Shown in pieces: positions 7,312 through 15,500 of a stretch of DNA of 33,252 nt. The stretch covers positions 1-33,252 of the forward strand of contig DXCV01000009.1 in the NCBI GenBank assembly GCA_019115825.1, written 5' to 3'. Position numbers and translations under genes: made by a program. Every line of letters starts with the position of its first letter. Within the stretch, counting starts at the first letter, position 1. The stretch comes from Candidatus Bacteroides pullicola. GTDB taxonomy: Bacteria > Bacteroidota > Bacteroidia > Bacteroidales > Bacteroidaceae. A model generated the notes under the pieces. That model saw nothing but the letters and a program-made list of their open reading frames with translations, made no database searches and was not told the origin of the DNA.

Positions 7312-7812
7312 ATGATTATCTATCGGAAAATGAAAATCGAAGGCGAGAACCATCCGTGCCACGGATTATGGTACGCCCGTCCGGTGATCACCGAGACGCT
7401 GGACATCGTGGCCCTGTCCAAACACATGGCCAAACACAACACCCCTTTCTCGCCGGGCGTCATCAAGGGCGTGCTGGCAGACATGGTGGCGTGCATCAAG
7501 GAGCTTATCCTGGACGGCAAGAACGTCAAGCTGGACGACCTGGCCATCTTCTCCGTGGGCATCGTCAGCGACCACGGTGCCGAAAGCGCCGAGGCGTTCA
7601 AGGTGACTGAACACGTCAAGGGGCTGAAGCTCCGCGCCCGCGCCACCGGCGAGCTGAGCAACGCGCAAATCAACCTGGAGGGCCAGCTCCGCGAGGCCAC
7701 ACCCTATGCCGTGGACGGCAGCACGGGCACTACTACGCCCGGCACCGGCACTAACCCTGACGAGGAGGACGGACAGGAGCCTGGAAGCGGGGATGAGGAT
7801 TCGTTCGGATAA
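7312..7812 (+). CDS. HU family DNA-binding protein (HU-HIG type)
   Basis: The protein is 166 aa. Residues 1 to about 125 follow the HU/IHF-like layout seen in Bacteroidales accessory HU proteins: YRKMKIEGE start, LDIVALSKHMAKHNTPFSPGVIKGVLADMV helical region, then the strand KNVKLDDLAIFSVG. The tail (about 133-166) is Gly/Thr/Pro-rich and then strongly acidic (DEEDG, GDEDS), which could modulate DNA binding. The start at 7312 was chosen because earlier codons come from AT-rich leader; ATG 7330 is possible. Genes of this type are found beside amidase genes at capsule loci and VapE modules. The inverted-repeat element at 7816-8017 begins right after its stop codon. Confidence 0.88.
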   Translation: MIIYRKMKIEGENHPCHGLWYARPVITETLDIVALSKHMAKHNTPFSPGVIKGVLADMVACIKELILDGKNVKLDDLAIFSVGIVSDHGAESAEAFKVTEHVKGLKLRARATGELSNAQINLEGQLREATPYAVDGSTGTTTPGTGTNPDEEDGQEPGSGDEDSFG

Positions 7813-7815
7813 ATA

Positions 7816-8017
7816 GGAATTTAGCGAACCCGTTGAAACGAAGGTAACTCATTTCTCCTCCTCCGGGGAGGAGGAGTACCCGAAGGGGGAGGTGGTAGCG
7901 AAAATGTTTGCATTGAAATGATTAGCTGCGCATATCTGCCGCTACCACCCCGGCCGTTGGCCACCCCTCCTCCCCGGAGGAGGGGAAATCAGTTACCGCA
8001 GACGTTTCATCTAAATT
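7816..8017. mobile_element. MITE-like near-palindromic element, copy 1
   Basis: The ends are GGAATTTAG (7816) and CTAAATT (8017). Inside them lie GGTAACT (7843-7849) and AGTTACC (7991-7997), each followed inward by a nested palindrome CCTCCTCCGGGGAGGAGG and by GGTGGTAGCG / CGCTACCACC. The two halves pair over about 60 bp. A second copy lies at 9420-9622 in inverted orientation. It has no coding capacity. I infer a non-autonomous element or REP/BIME-like repeat; no clear target duplication is seen. Confidence 0.75.
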
Positions 8018-8062
8018 ATCATTACCCATTTATCATTAACCATTTATCACTAACCATTACCC

Positions 8063-8185
8063 ATGACAACAACAACATCCAACACTCAGCGCCCCAAGAG
8101 CAAGTGGGGCCTTATCCTGAAAATCATCGTGACCGTGGCATCGGCCATTGCCGGCATCTTCGGCATCAGCGCTTGCGGGAATTGA
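8063..8185 (+). CDS. Smalltalk protein (40-aa membrane/lipoprotein-like peptide)
   Basis: The 40-aa peptide has a Thr-rich start (MTTTTSNTQRPKSK), one hydrophobic stretch (ILKIIVTVASAIAGIFGI) and the ending SACGN, which resembles a lipobox-like Cys next to the terminus. It matches the 'smalltalk' family, short peptides in Bacteroides found between HU-like and N-acetylmuramoyl-alanine amidase genes. The amidase ATG (8187) follows its TGA (8183-8185) with one base between them, so the two are likely translated together. Its role is unknown; the pairing with a cell-wall amidase suggests a holin- or spanin-like part, but this is inference. Confidence 0.8.
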   Translation: MTTTTSNTQRPKSKWGLILKIIVTVASAIAGIFGISACGN

Positions 8186-8186
8186 C

Positions 8187-8609
8187 ATGAGAACCATCAC
8201 CTTGCTTATCATCCATTGCTCCGCCACACCCGAAGGGCGGAGCTTGGATTTTGAAGCCTGCCGGCGTGACCATATCCGTCACCGGCACTTCCGGGACATC
8301 GGGTACCACTACTACATCACACGGGATGGCACCGTGCATCCGGGCAGGCCGCCGGAACAGGTGGGCGCCCACTGCAAGGGGCATAACCGCCACTCCATAG
8401 GCATCTGCTACGAAGGCGGACTGGATGCGCAGGGACAACCTTGCGACACGCGGACACCCGCACAGAAAGCGGCTATGGACCGGCTGCTGCAGGAACTGCA
8501 ACAACGCTACCCGCGAGCGTTGGTGGTGGGACACAGGGACCTGGACCCCCGGAAGGACTGCCCGTGCTTCGACGTGGTCAGAACTTTTTACCGAAGACAA
8601 TGCTCATGA
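8187..8609 (+). CDS. N-acetylmuramoyl-L-alanine amidase (Amidase_2 type)
   Basis: The protein is 140 aa, about the size of T7 lysozyme-type amidases. Zinc ligands are visible as His in LIIHCSAT and as His and Cys in VVGHRDLDPRKDCPC. GYHYYITRDGTVHPGRP and HNRHSIGICYEGG are the usual core strands. It cleaves the amide between N-acetylmuramic acid and L-Ala in peptidoglycan. No signal peptide is present, so release would need lysis or a partner. It is coupled to the smalltalk gene and overlaps the convergent sugar transferase by 32 bp. Confidence 0.92.
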   Translation: MRTITLLIIHCSATPEGRSLDFEACRRDHIRHRHFRDIGYHYYITRDGTVHPGRPPEQVGAHCKGHNRHSIGICYEGGLDAQGQPCDTRTPAQKAAMDRLLQELQQRYPRALVVGHRDLDPRKDCPCFDVVRTFYRRQCS

Positions 8610-9225
8610 ACGTCATCACCAGAATCTTGAAGTCGAACCACCAGGAACGGTGCTCCAGGTAGAACAGGTCGAAGCGGAGCCGGCGGAGCATCTTCTCCAT
8701 CGTATCCGTATAGCCGTTGTAGAGGGTGGCATAGGAGGTGACACCCGGACGGATCTGGTAGAGATAGCGGTAGCGGGGGTCACGCTCCATGATCTGGTCG
8801 ATGTAGTACTTGCGCTCGGGACGGGGACCGATGAAGGCCATCTCGCCGATGAAGACATTCCACAACTGGGGAAGTTCGTCCAGGTGATGTTCCCGAAGGA
8901 ATTTCCCCACTTTGGTGAGACGGGGGTCGGAACCGCTCTGGTAGAGGGCGGGACCGTACTTCTCCGCATCCATACGCATGCTGCGGAACTTGTATATATA
9001 GAAAGGACGGCCGAAACGACCGATACGTTCCTGCTTGTAGATGGCGGGGCCGCCGTCTTCCCGCTTCACGGCAATATAGCAGATCAGGAAAAGCGGGGAA
9101 AAGACAATGAGGGCTATCAGCGCCAGAATGCAATCTCCGATGCGTTTCACATTGCGCTCCAAGCCATTCATGCCGTCACGGATGAAACGGTCATCACGGA
9201 CAGGTGCAGGATTCTCGTTTTCCAT
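8578..9225 (-). CDS. Initiating sugar-phosphate transferase (polyprenyl-phosphate glycosyl-1-phosphate transferase)
   Basis: The protein is 215 aa, the short form lacking the N-terminal multi-spanning region of WcaJ/WbaP. One membrane helix lies at about 31-52 (ILALIALIVFSPLFLICYI), followed by the catalytic block IYKQERIGRFGRPFYIYKFRSMR, then HHLDELPQLWNVFIGEM, FIGPRPE and IRPGVTSYA. These are the signature motifs of PglC-like bacterial sugar transferases. It transfers a sugar-1-phosphate to undecaprenyl phosphate at the inner membrane and starts capsule, O-antigen or glycoprotein glycan synthesis. No other glycan genes are next to it. A promoter ATTG-N19-TATCTTTG (9285-9255) precedes it. 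Its 3' end overlaps the amidase gene. Confidence 0.92.
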   Translation of the reverse strand: MENENPAPVRDDRFIRDGMNGLERNVKRIGDCILALIALIVFSPLFLICYIAVKREDGGPAIYKQERIGRFGRPFYIYKFRSMRMDAEKYGPALYQSGSDPRLTKVGKFLREHHLDELPQLWNVFIGEMAFIGPRPERKYYIDQIMERDPRYRYLYQIRPGVTSYATLYNGYTDTMEKMLRRLRFDLFYLEHRSWWFDFKILVMTFMSIVFGKKF

Positions 9226-9254
9226 ATCTTAGGTGCTTTATTTATTCGTGGCTG

Positions 9255-9285
9255 CAAAGATAGGGAAAATCACTTAACCCGCAAT
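9255..9285 (-). promoter_or_regulatory. Promoter of the sugar transferase gene
   Basis: On the minus strand ATTG (9285-9282, three of four matches to TTTG) is followed after 19 bp by TATCTTTG (9262-9255). Confidence 0.55.
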
Positions 9286-9365
9286 AAGAAAAATGATAAA
9301 AAGACGGGTATGGATACTTCTGAGACACTCCTGATGCGTTCTGAACGTCCTTGCCTGCCGTCTCG

Positions 9366-9397
9366 TTTGGTGATTCGGGAATTATCACGTACTTTTG
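9366..9397 (+). promoter_or_regulatory. Consensus promoter reading toward the RNA methyltransferase gene
   Basis: TTTG (9366-9369), exactly 20 bp, then TACTTTTG (9390-9397) is a full match to the Bacteroides consensus. The transcript would start near 9404 and carry the whole element 9420-9622 in its 5' leader before the ATG at 9662. Confidence 0.7.
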
Positions 9398-9419
9398 CAT
9401 AGGGTTTATACTAGAAATG

Positions 9420-9622
9420 GGAATTTAGATGGAACGTCTATGGTAACTAAATTCCCCTCCTCCGGGGAGGAGGGGTGCCCAACGGGCGGGGTGGTAGCGG
9501 CAGACATATGCAGCTAATTGTTTCAAAGCAAGTGACTTCGCTACCACCTCCCCCTTACGGGTACTCCTCCTCCCCGGAGGAGGAGAAATCAGTTACCACC
9601 GTTCCTATCACACCGATAAATT
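9420..9622. mobile_element. MITE-like near-palindromic element, copy 2 (inverted relative to copy 1)
   Basis: It has the same architecture as 7816-8017: GGAATTTAG outer end (9420), GGTAACT (9442-9448) and AGTTACC (9591-9597), and nested CCTCCTCCGGGGAGGAGG hairpins. Its reverse complement matches copy 1 nearly base for base through the outer stems. The inner-facing end also matches: AGACGTTTCATCTAAATT at 8000-8017 agrees at 17 of 18 positions with the complement of 9422-9439. It lies within the predicted leader of the methyltransferase gene. Confidence 0.75.
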
Positions 9623-9661
9623 ATCATTTAATTTTTATACACCAACATACAACTTCATTTT

Positions 9662-10426
9662 ATGTCACTAAGCAAGAACCGGATAAAATACATCCATTCG
9701 CTGGAACTGAAGAAGAACCGCGACGCGGAAGGCGTCTTCCTGGCCGAAGGGCCCAAACTGGTGGGCGAACTGCTGGGACACTTCCCCTGCCTGCTGCTGG
9801 CCGCAACCCCGGAATGGAAAGGAACGGACAGGGCGGCACAGGCAGAAGAATACCTTGAAGTGACGGCGGAGGAACTGGCACGCGCCAGCCTGCAGCGCAC
9901 GCCCCAACAGGTGCTGGCCGTGTTCCGCAAGCGGGAGGAGACGGCAGGCAGCGCCGAGATAGCCCGCTCGCTCTGCCTCGCCCTGGACGGCGTGCAGGAC
10001 CCGGGCAACCTGGGCACCATCATCCGCCTGGCCGACTGGTTCGGCATCCGGCACGTGTTCTGCTCGCCCGACACGGCTGACGCCTACAGCCCCAAAGCGG
10101 TGCAGGCCACCATGGGCAGCCTGGCGCGCGTACACCTCCACACCGCCGACCTGCCGGCACTGATAGGCGGACTGCCCGAGGGTACGCCGGTGTATGGCAC
10201 CTTCCTGGACGGGGAAAACCTCTATGGAAAGACGCTGACGGAAAACGGCCTGCTCATCATGGGCAACGAGGGACGGGGCATCCGCGACGAGGTGGGGCGG
10301 CTGGTGAACCAACGGCTCTACATCCCGGCCTATCCGCAGGAAAGAGGGGCGTCGGAATCGCTCAACGTGGGAGTGGCTACGGCAATTGTCTGCGCCGAGT
10401 TCCGGCGACAGGCTGCAAGGCATTGA
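9662..10426 (+). CDS. SpoU/TrmH family RNA 2'-O-methyltransferase
   Basis: The protein is 254 aa. An N-terminal substrate-binding domain (about 1-95, KNRIKYIHSLELKKNRDAEG start) is followed by the knotted SPOUT domain. The three SpoU motifs are visible: LDGVQDPGNLGTIIRLADW (about 109-127), GNEGRGI (about 201-207) and IPAYPQERGASESLNVGVA (about 221-239). The family methylates the 2'-OH of a ribose in rRNA or tRNA with SAM as donor. The exact target (for example RlmB-like 23S rRNA G2251) cannot be told from sequence alone. Its promoter lies at 9366-9397, before a structured leader. The last 50 bp overlap the convergent 79-aa gene. Confidence 0.92.
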   Translation: MSLSKNRIKYIHSLELKKNRDAEGVFLAEGPKLVGELLGHFPCLLLAATPEWKGTDRAAQAEEYLEVTAEELARASLQRTPQQVLAVFRKREETAGSAEIARSLCLALDGVQDPGNLGTIIRLADWFGIRHVFCSPDTADAYSPKAVQATMGSLARVHLHTADLPALIGGLPEGTPVYGTFLDGENLYGKTLTENGLLIMGNEGRGIRDEVGRLVNQRLYIPAYPQERGASESLNVGVATAIVCAEFRRQAARH

Positions 10427-10616
10427 GGTCGTAGGGATAGTAATGGAAGACCCGGCCTTCTTCCACACGGAGGACACCGGGCAACCACGACGTGCCTGCT
10501 TCCTCGCCCTCCAGGGGCAGGTGACGGACCATGTGCCCCTCCTCCACCTCGACCACCCGGTTCTTCAGGTAGCCCAGGCCGGGCACATAGAGGTAATGGG
10601 AAGCATAGCGGCGCAT
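10377..10616 (-). CDS. Conserved-looking 79-aa protein, last gene of the ileS operon
   Basis: The ATG at 10616 shares its A with the TGA stop of the DUF4296 gene (TGATG), a sign of translational coupling. The protein begins MRRYASHYLYVPGLGYLKN and is mostly short beta strands (VVEVEEG, HLPLEGEE, SWLPGVLRVEEG, RVFHYYPYDL). The pattern vaguely recalls the N-terminal strand domain of amidohydrolases, but no metal-binding domain follows, so I assign no function. It overlaps the 3' end of the RNA methyltransferase gene on the other strand by 50 bp (10377-10426). Confidence 0.7.
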   Translation of the reverse strand: MRRYASHYLYVPGLGYLKNRVVEVEEGHMVRHLPLEGEEAGTSWLPGVLRVEEGRVFHYYPYDLNALQPVAGTRRRQLP

Positions 10617-11503
10617 CAGGGATTGGCCTTTAACCGGGTAGCGGCGGGCGACTGCAACGTGCGGGAGGCCACTGGCCTCTTGTCTGCAACGGCAGCGGTG
10701 TCCACCCCTACTTGGGTCGTGTCGGTGCGGGCATGGTAGCGCATCAGCGACACGCTGTCTGCCAACAGAATCCGTCTTGAGGCTTGGCGGGGGTAATAGA
10801 TGAAGCCGCTCACCTTCTCTATCTGTCCCAGGGTGTCGGCGCTGACGCTGAGGGACTCCCAACCGGACCGGAATATGGGACGGATGTCGTAGAGCAAGGT
10901 ATCCTTGGCATAGTGTACCTGCATGCCCATGACGGGAGCATAGAGGCTGTCGCGGACAGCGGCGGTGTCGCCCCCGATGAAATGGAAGCGGACATTCCAG
11001 CGCAGGGTGTCGCGCTCCATGAAGTTGGGGTCGGAAGGCAACTCGAACCAGACGCGGTTGTCATAGGGCATACCCGTCAGGCGGTACACCGGCTCCCACG
11101 CCCACACGTCGATGCTGTCGCCCGGCTGGGATTCCTTGGGCTTGTTGTCCCGCAAGGCTATGAGGTCTTCTACCTGGTCCTTAGCGGCCTTCAGGCGGGC
11201 GTTGACCTTCTCGTAGACGGTGCCGAATGCCTCGGGATGGCGCGAGAACCACACCAGGGACGTATCGAACTGGGCCTCGGTGATGCCGTGCTTGCGGAAG
11301 ACGGACTCGACGTAGAGCACGCGCTTGTAGTTCTCGGTGTAGGACAGTTGTTCGCTCAGGGCCTTGGCCACATGGTAGTCATAGAGCACCGCCTCCATCT
11401 GCTCATCGGACAGCACGTCGCCGGGACGCTTCACCTGACAGGATGCCAGGCAAGCGAAGGCGAACACCACGCCACACCACCGTATGCCTCTCTTCCAACT
11501 CAT
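10616..11503 (-). CDS. DUF4296 domain-containing lipoprotein
   Basis: The protein is 295 aa. A lipoprotein signal peptide is evident: KR basic start, hydrophobic GVVFAFACLAS and Cys in the lipobox LASC (about residue 22). The N-terminal 110 residues (LSDEQMEAVLYDYHVAKAL ... YVESVFRKHGITEAQFDTSLVWFSRH) match the DUF4296 pattern of Bacteroidetes lipoproteins. The rest is strand-rich with repeated D/T segments. Its start overlaps the lspA stop by 4 bp (ATGA), so it is made from the same transcript as the signal peptidase that would process its own signal peptide. Function unknown; expected in the envelope. Confidence 0.88.
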   Translation of the reverse strand: MSWKRGIRWCGVVFAFACLASCQVKRPGDVLSDEQMEAVLYDYHVAKALSEQLSYTENYKRVLYVESVFRKHGITEAQFDTSLVWFSRHPEAFGTVYEKVNARLKAAKDQVEDLIALRDNKPKESQPGDSIDVWAWEPVYRLTGMPYDNRVWFELPSDPNFMERDTLRWNVRFHFIGGDTAAVRDSLYAPVMGMQVHYAKDTLLYDIRPIFRSGWESLSVSADTLGQIEKVSGFIYYPRQASRRILLADSVSLMRYHARTDTTQVGVDTAAVADKRPVASRTLQSPAATRLKANP

Positions 11504-12135
11504 TTTTTCTTCAAAACCTGATGGAAAGCGTCATTGAAAGACTTGCCGTAGAACAGGAACAAGGCAATGACCCCGCAACTGATGGCCGCGTCGGCAAAGT
11601 TGAAGATGGGGCTGAAGAAGATGAAATGCTCTCCGCCCACAAAGGGCATCCACTGGGGCCAATAGGTGTCGATGATGGGGAAATAGAACATGTCCACCAC
11701 TTTGCCGTAGAACAAGGGGGCGTATCCTCCGCCTTCGGGCAGGAACGTGGCCAGCTGGACGGGCGTGCTCTGGCTGAACAACACGCCGTAGAAGACACTG
11801 TCCACGATGTTGCCCAACGCGCCTGTCAGGATGAGGGCTACGCACACGATGAAGCCCATCTTCAGGCTCTTCAGCCGCACACACTTGTAGAGAAACCAGC
11901 CAATGAACGTCACCGCCACCAAGCGGAAGAGGGTGAGGAACAACTTGCCGAAAATCTCCATGCCGAACGCCATGCCCACATTCTCCGTGAAGAAGATGTA
12001 GCACCAGTCGGTCACGCGGATGCTCTCGTGCCAATACATGTGGGTCTTCACCCATATCTTGATGATCTGGTCGATGACCAGCACAGCCAAAATGATAAGC
12101 CAGACGATCCGGCCCCTTGTCAAGAATCTGTTCAT
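11500..12135 (-). CDS. lspA: Lipoprotein signal peptidase (signal peptidase II)
   Basis: The protein is 211 aa, longer than the ~165 aa of E. coli LspA, as usual in Bacteroidetes. Four hydrophobic segments are visible (IVWLIILAVLVIDQIIKIWV, LTLFRLVAVTFIGWFLY, MGFIVCVALILTGALGN, and a last one ISCGVIALFLF). The catalytic aspartates are in LTGALGNIVDSVFYG and FNFADAAIS; the usual GNxxDR motif has Ser in place of Arg. It cleaves signal peptides of diacylglyceryl-modified prolipoproteins in the inner membrane. It lies between the dksA-like gene (24-bp gap) and DUF4296 (4-bp overlap) in the operon led by ileS. Confidence 0.95.
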   Translation of the reverse strand: MNRFLTRGRIVWLIILAVLVIDQIIKIWVKTHMYWHESIRVTDWCYIFFTENVGMAFGMEIFGKLFLTLFRLVAVTFIGWFLYKCVRLKSLKMGFIVCVALILTGALGNIVDSVFYGVLFSQSTPVQLATFLPEGGGYAPLFYGKVVDMFYFPIIDTYWPQWMPFVGGEHFIFFSPIFNFADAAISCGVIALFLFYGKSFNDAFHQVLKKK

Positions 12136-12159
12136 TCAGTCAAATAGACAAATGATAAT

Positions 12160-12540
12160 TTACTTCTTCCCGCTGTTCTTCGCCTCGATGCTCAGCGTGG
12201 CATGGGGCACGGCGCGCAGGCGTTCGGCGGGAATCAGCTTGCCCGTCTCACGGCAGATGCCGTAAGTCTTGTTCTCGATGCGCACCAAGGCGGCCTGCAA
12301 GCCTTGGATGAACTTCAACTGACGCTGAGCCAGGCGGGTGGTCTCTTCCTTGGACAAGGTGTTGGCACCTTCTTCCAGCACCTTGTACGTGGGGGAAGTG
12401 TCGTCCGTGTCATTGCCGTCCGCGCCCGTCAGGCTGGCCTTGAGCATATCGTAATCACGTTGGGCCAACGCCAACTTGTCTAAAATGATAGCCCGGAATT
12501 CTTCCAATTCGGCATCCGAGTATCTGGTCTTTTCTGCCAT
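12160..12540 (-). CDS. TraR/DksA family transcriptional regulator lacking the zinc cysteines
   Basis: The protein is 126 aa. A long helical hairpin (LEEFRAIILDKLALAQRDYDML ... RLAQRQLKFIQGLQAALVRIE) precedes the globular motif YGICRETGKLIPAERLRAVPHATLSIEAK. In classical DksA this region is CxxCGxxIxxxRLxAxPxAxxCxxC; here only the first Cys remains and the others are Thr, Ser and Glu/Ala-type residues. A zinc-independent fold is therefore expected, as in other cysteine-poor DksA-like proteins. Such proteins bind RNA polymerase in its secondary channel and work with ppGpp. The gene lies 38 bp after ileS and 24 bp before lspA. Confidence 0.9.
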   Translation of the reverse strand: MAEKTRYSDAELEEFRAIILDKLALAQRDYDMLKASLTGADGNDTDDTSPTYKVLEEGANTLSKEETTRLAQRQLKFIQGLQAALVRIENKTYGICRETGKLIPAERLRAVPHATLSIEAKNSGKK

Positions 12541-12578
12541 AACAATACTGTGTTTAAAGGTGGTATTACAAATGTTTT

Positions 12579-15500
12579 TTATATTCTCACAACGCTGACA
12601 AAGAGGGAGAAATCATCGAAACTGAGTTCCGTCCCGTCCTTCACCTCATCGGCCAACGTCAATTCTGTTCCTAAAACTTGGTTGCAAATATAGTCTTTAT
12701 ATTCGGTTACTGCATCATCCGTTTGCGGATTTTTAGAGATTGTGATACTTATTTTGTCCGTAATCTCGAATCCGCTGGACTTGCGCAGGTTCTGGATGCG
12801 GTTCACCAGCTCGCGGGCAATGCCCTCGCGGCGCAGTTCCTCGGTGAGGGTCACTTCGAGGGCCACGGTCAGACGGCCTTCGTTGGCCACCAGCCAGCCG
12901 GGGATGTCCTCGCTGAAGATGTCCACGTCGGAAGCCTCGATGACAGCCTCGGCACCGTCGGGCAGGTGGAGCGTATAGGCACCGTTCTTCTCCAGCTCGG
13001 CGATGGCCTCTTGCGACAGGGCGGCCACGGCGGCAGCCACGGCCTTCATCTGCTTGCCGAACTTCGGGCCCAGCTTCTTGAAGTCGCACTTCACCTTCTT
13101 GACCAACACGCCGGCGGCACCGTCCACGAACTTGATTTCCTTGACGTTCACCTCGCTCATGATGAGGGCTTTGACGGCCTCGATGTGGGCGCGCTGTGCC
13201 TCGTCCACCACGGGAATCATGATGCACTGCAGGGGCTGGCGCACCTTGATGTTGACCTTGCGGCGCAGGGCGAGCACCATGGACGTGATGTCCTGGGCCA
13301 CTTGCATCCGCTCTTCCAAGTCGATGTTGATCAGGCTATCGTCGTAGGTGGGGAATTTGGCCAAGTGTACGGAAACGACGTTGTCGCGGCCCGTGACCTT
13401 CACCAGGTCCATGTAGAGCATGTCGGCATAGAAGGGAGCGATGGGCGCCATCAGCTTGGCCACGGTCTCCAGGCAGGTGTAGAGGGTCTGATAAGCAGAC
13501 AATTTGTCCGTCGTCATGCCCCCGCCCCAGAAACGCTTGCGGTTCAGGCGGACATACCAGTTGGAGAGGTTGTCGTTGACGAAGTCCGAGATGAGACGGC
13601 CTGCGCGGGTGGGTTCGTAGTCGTTGTAGCAAGCATCCACGTTCTTCACCAGGGAGTTGAGCAGGGAGAGAATCCAGCGGTCAATCTCCGGACGCTCTGC
13701 CATGGGCACATCGGCCTCCTTGTATTCGAAACCGTCCACGTTGGCGTAGAGGGCGAAGAAGGAGTACGTATTATATAAGGTGCCGAAGAACTTGCGGCGC
13801 ACCTCCTCTACCCCGTCCACGTCGAACTTCAGGTTGTCCCAAGGCGAGGAATTGGTAATCATGTACCAGCGCAAGGGGTCGGAGCCGTACTTCTCGATGG
13901 TGGAGAAGGGGTCTACGGCATTGCCCAGGCGCTTGGACATCTTGTTGCCGTTCTTGTCCAGCACCAAACCGTTGGAAATGACGGCCTTGTAGGCCACGGA
14001 GTCGAACACCATCGTAGCGATGGCATGGAGCGTGAAGAACCAGCCGCGCGTCTGGTCAACGCCTTCGGCAATGAAGTCGGCGGGATAGACTTGGCGGCTA
14101 TCCAGTGCTTCCTTGTTCTCGAACGGATAATGGATCTGGGCGTAGGGCATGGAGCCGGAGTCGAACCACACGTCTATCAGGTCTGCCTCGCGTTTCATCG
14201 GCTTGCCGGCTTTGGAGACAAGGATGATGTCGTCCACATAGGGGCGGTGCAAGTCAATCTTCGCGTAGTTCTCCTTCGTATAGACGCCGGGGGTGAAGCC
14301 CAGTTTCTGATAGGGATTCTCCGCCATCAGGCCGGCAGCCACGGATTTCTCGATTTCTTCATACAGTTCTTCCACCGAACCGATGCACTTCTCCTCGTCG
14401 CCGTCTTCCGTGCGCCAGATGGGAAACGGGGTGCCCCAGTAGCGGGAGCGGCTCAGGTTCCAGTCATTCAGGTTCTCCAGCCACTTGCCGAAGCGTCCCG
14501 TACCCGTGGATTCGGGCTTCCAGTTGATGGTCTTGTTCAGTTCCATCATGCGCTCCTTGCAGGCGGTGCTGCGGATGAACCAGCTGTCCAGGGGATAATA
14601 GAGGACGGGCTTGTCCGTGCGCCAGCAGTGGGGATAGTTGTGCACGTGCTTCTCCATCTTGAAGGCCAGGCCCTGCCCCTTCAGCATCATGCAGAGGTAG
14701 AGGTCGAGGGACTCGGCAGCCTGGGCGGCTTTCTCGTCGTACTTGCCGTCGACGGTGAACTGCGGGTCATAGGCGTTCTTCACCCAACGGCCCTGGTATT
14801 CCTTATATAAGTCCACATTGACGCAGGTCTCCACAAAGCGGGGATCCAGCTCGTCCAGCAGATAGAACTTGCCGGTGAGGTCCACCATGGGGCGCGTCTC
14901 GCCTTTCTTGTTGATCATGAAGAGCGAGGGGATGCCTGCCTGGCGTGCCACGAAAGCGTCGTCCGCACCGAAGGTCGGGGCGATGTGTACGATGCCCGTA
15001 CCGTCCTCCGTCGTCACGTAGTCTCCGAGGATGACCCTAAATGCCTTGGAAGCGGCGTCTTTCCAGACCATTGCCTCGTCCACCTCCACGGGCTTCACCC
15101 AGGGGATGAGCTGCTCGTAGTGCATGCCCTCCAGGTCGGGTCCCTTGTACTCGCCTACCACCTTGAAGGGGATGAGCTTGTCGCCCGGCTTATAGTCCTC
15201 AAGCGCAAGACCTTCCGCCTTTTTGTTGAAGTGCGTGTAGAGCAATGCCTTGGCCAGGACGACGGTCATCTTCTCGCCCGTATAGCCGTTGTAGGTCTGC
15301 ACGGCCACGTAGTCAATCTTGGGACCTACGCAGAGGGCGGTGTTCGAGGGGAGCGTCCAGGGGGTCGTCGTCCACGCAATGAAGTAGGGTGTGCCCCACT
15401 CCGCCATTTCGGGTTTGGGATCTTTTATCTTGAACTGCGCCACCATGGTGAGGTCCTTCACGTCGCGGTAGCAGCCGGGCTGGTTCAACTCGTGCGAGCT

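Noticed and set aside
7816..9622. Idea that only the inside of one element had flipped relative to shared flanks (GGAATTTAG left, AAATTATCATT right in both)
   Set aside because: The flanks turned out to be the outer ends of the elements' own inverted repeats, so no flip is needed to explain them.
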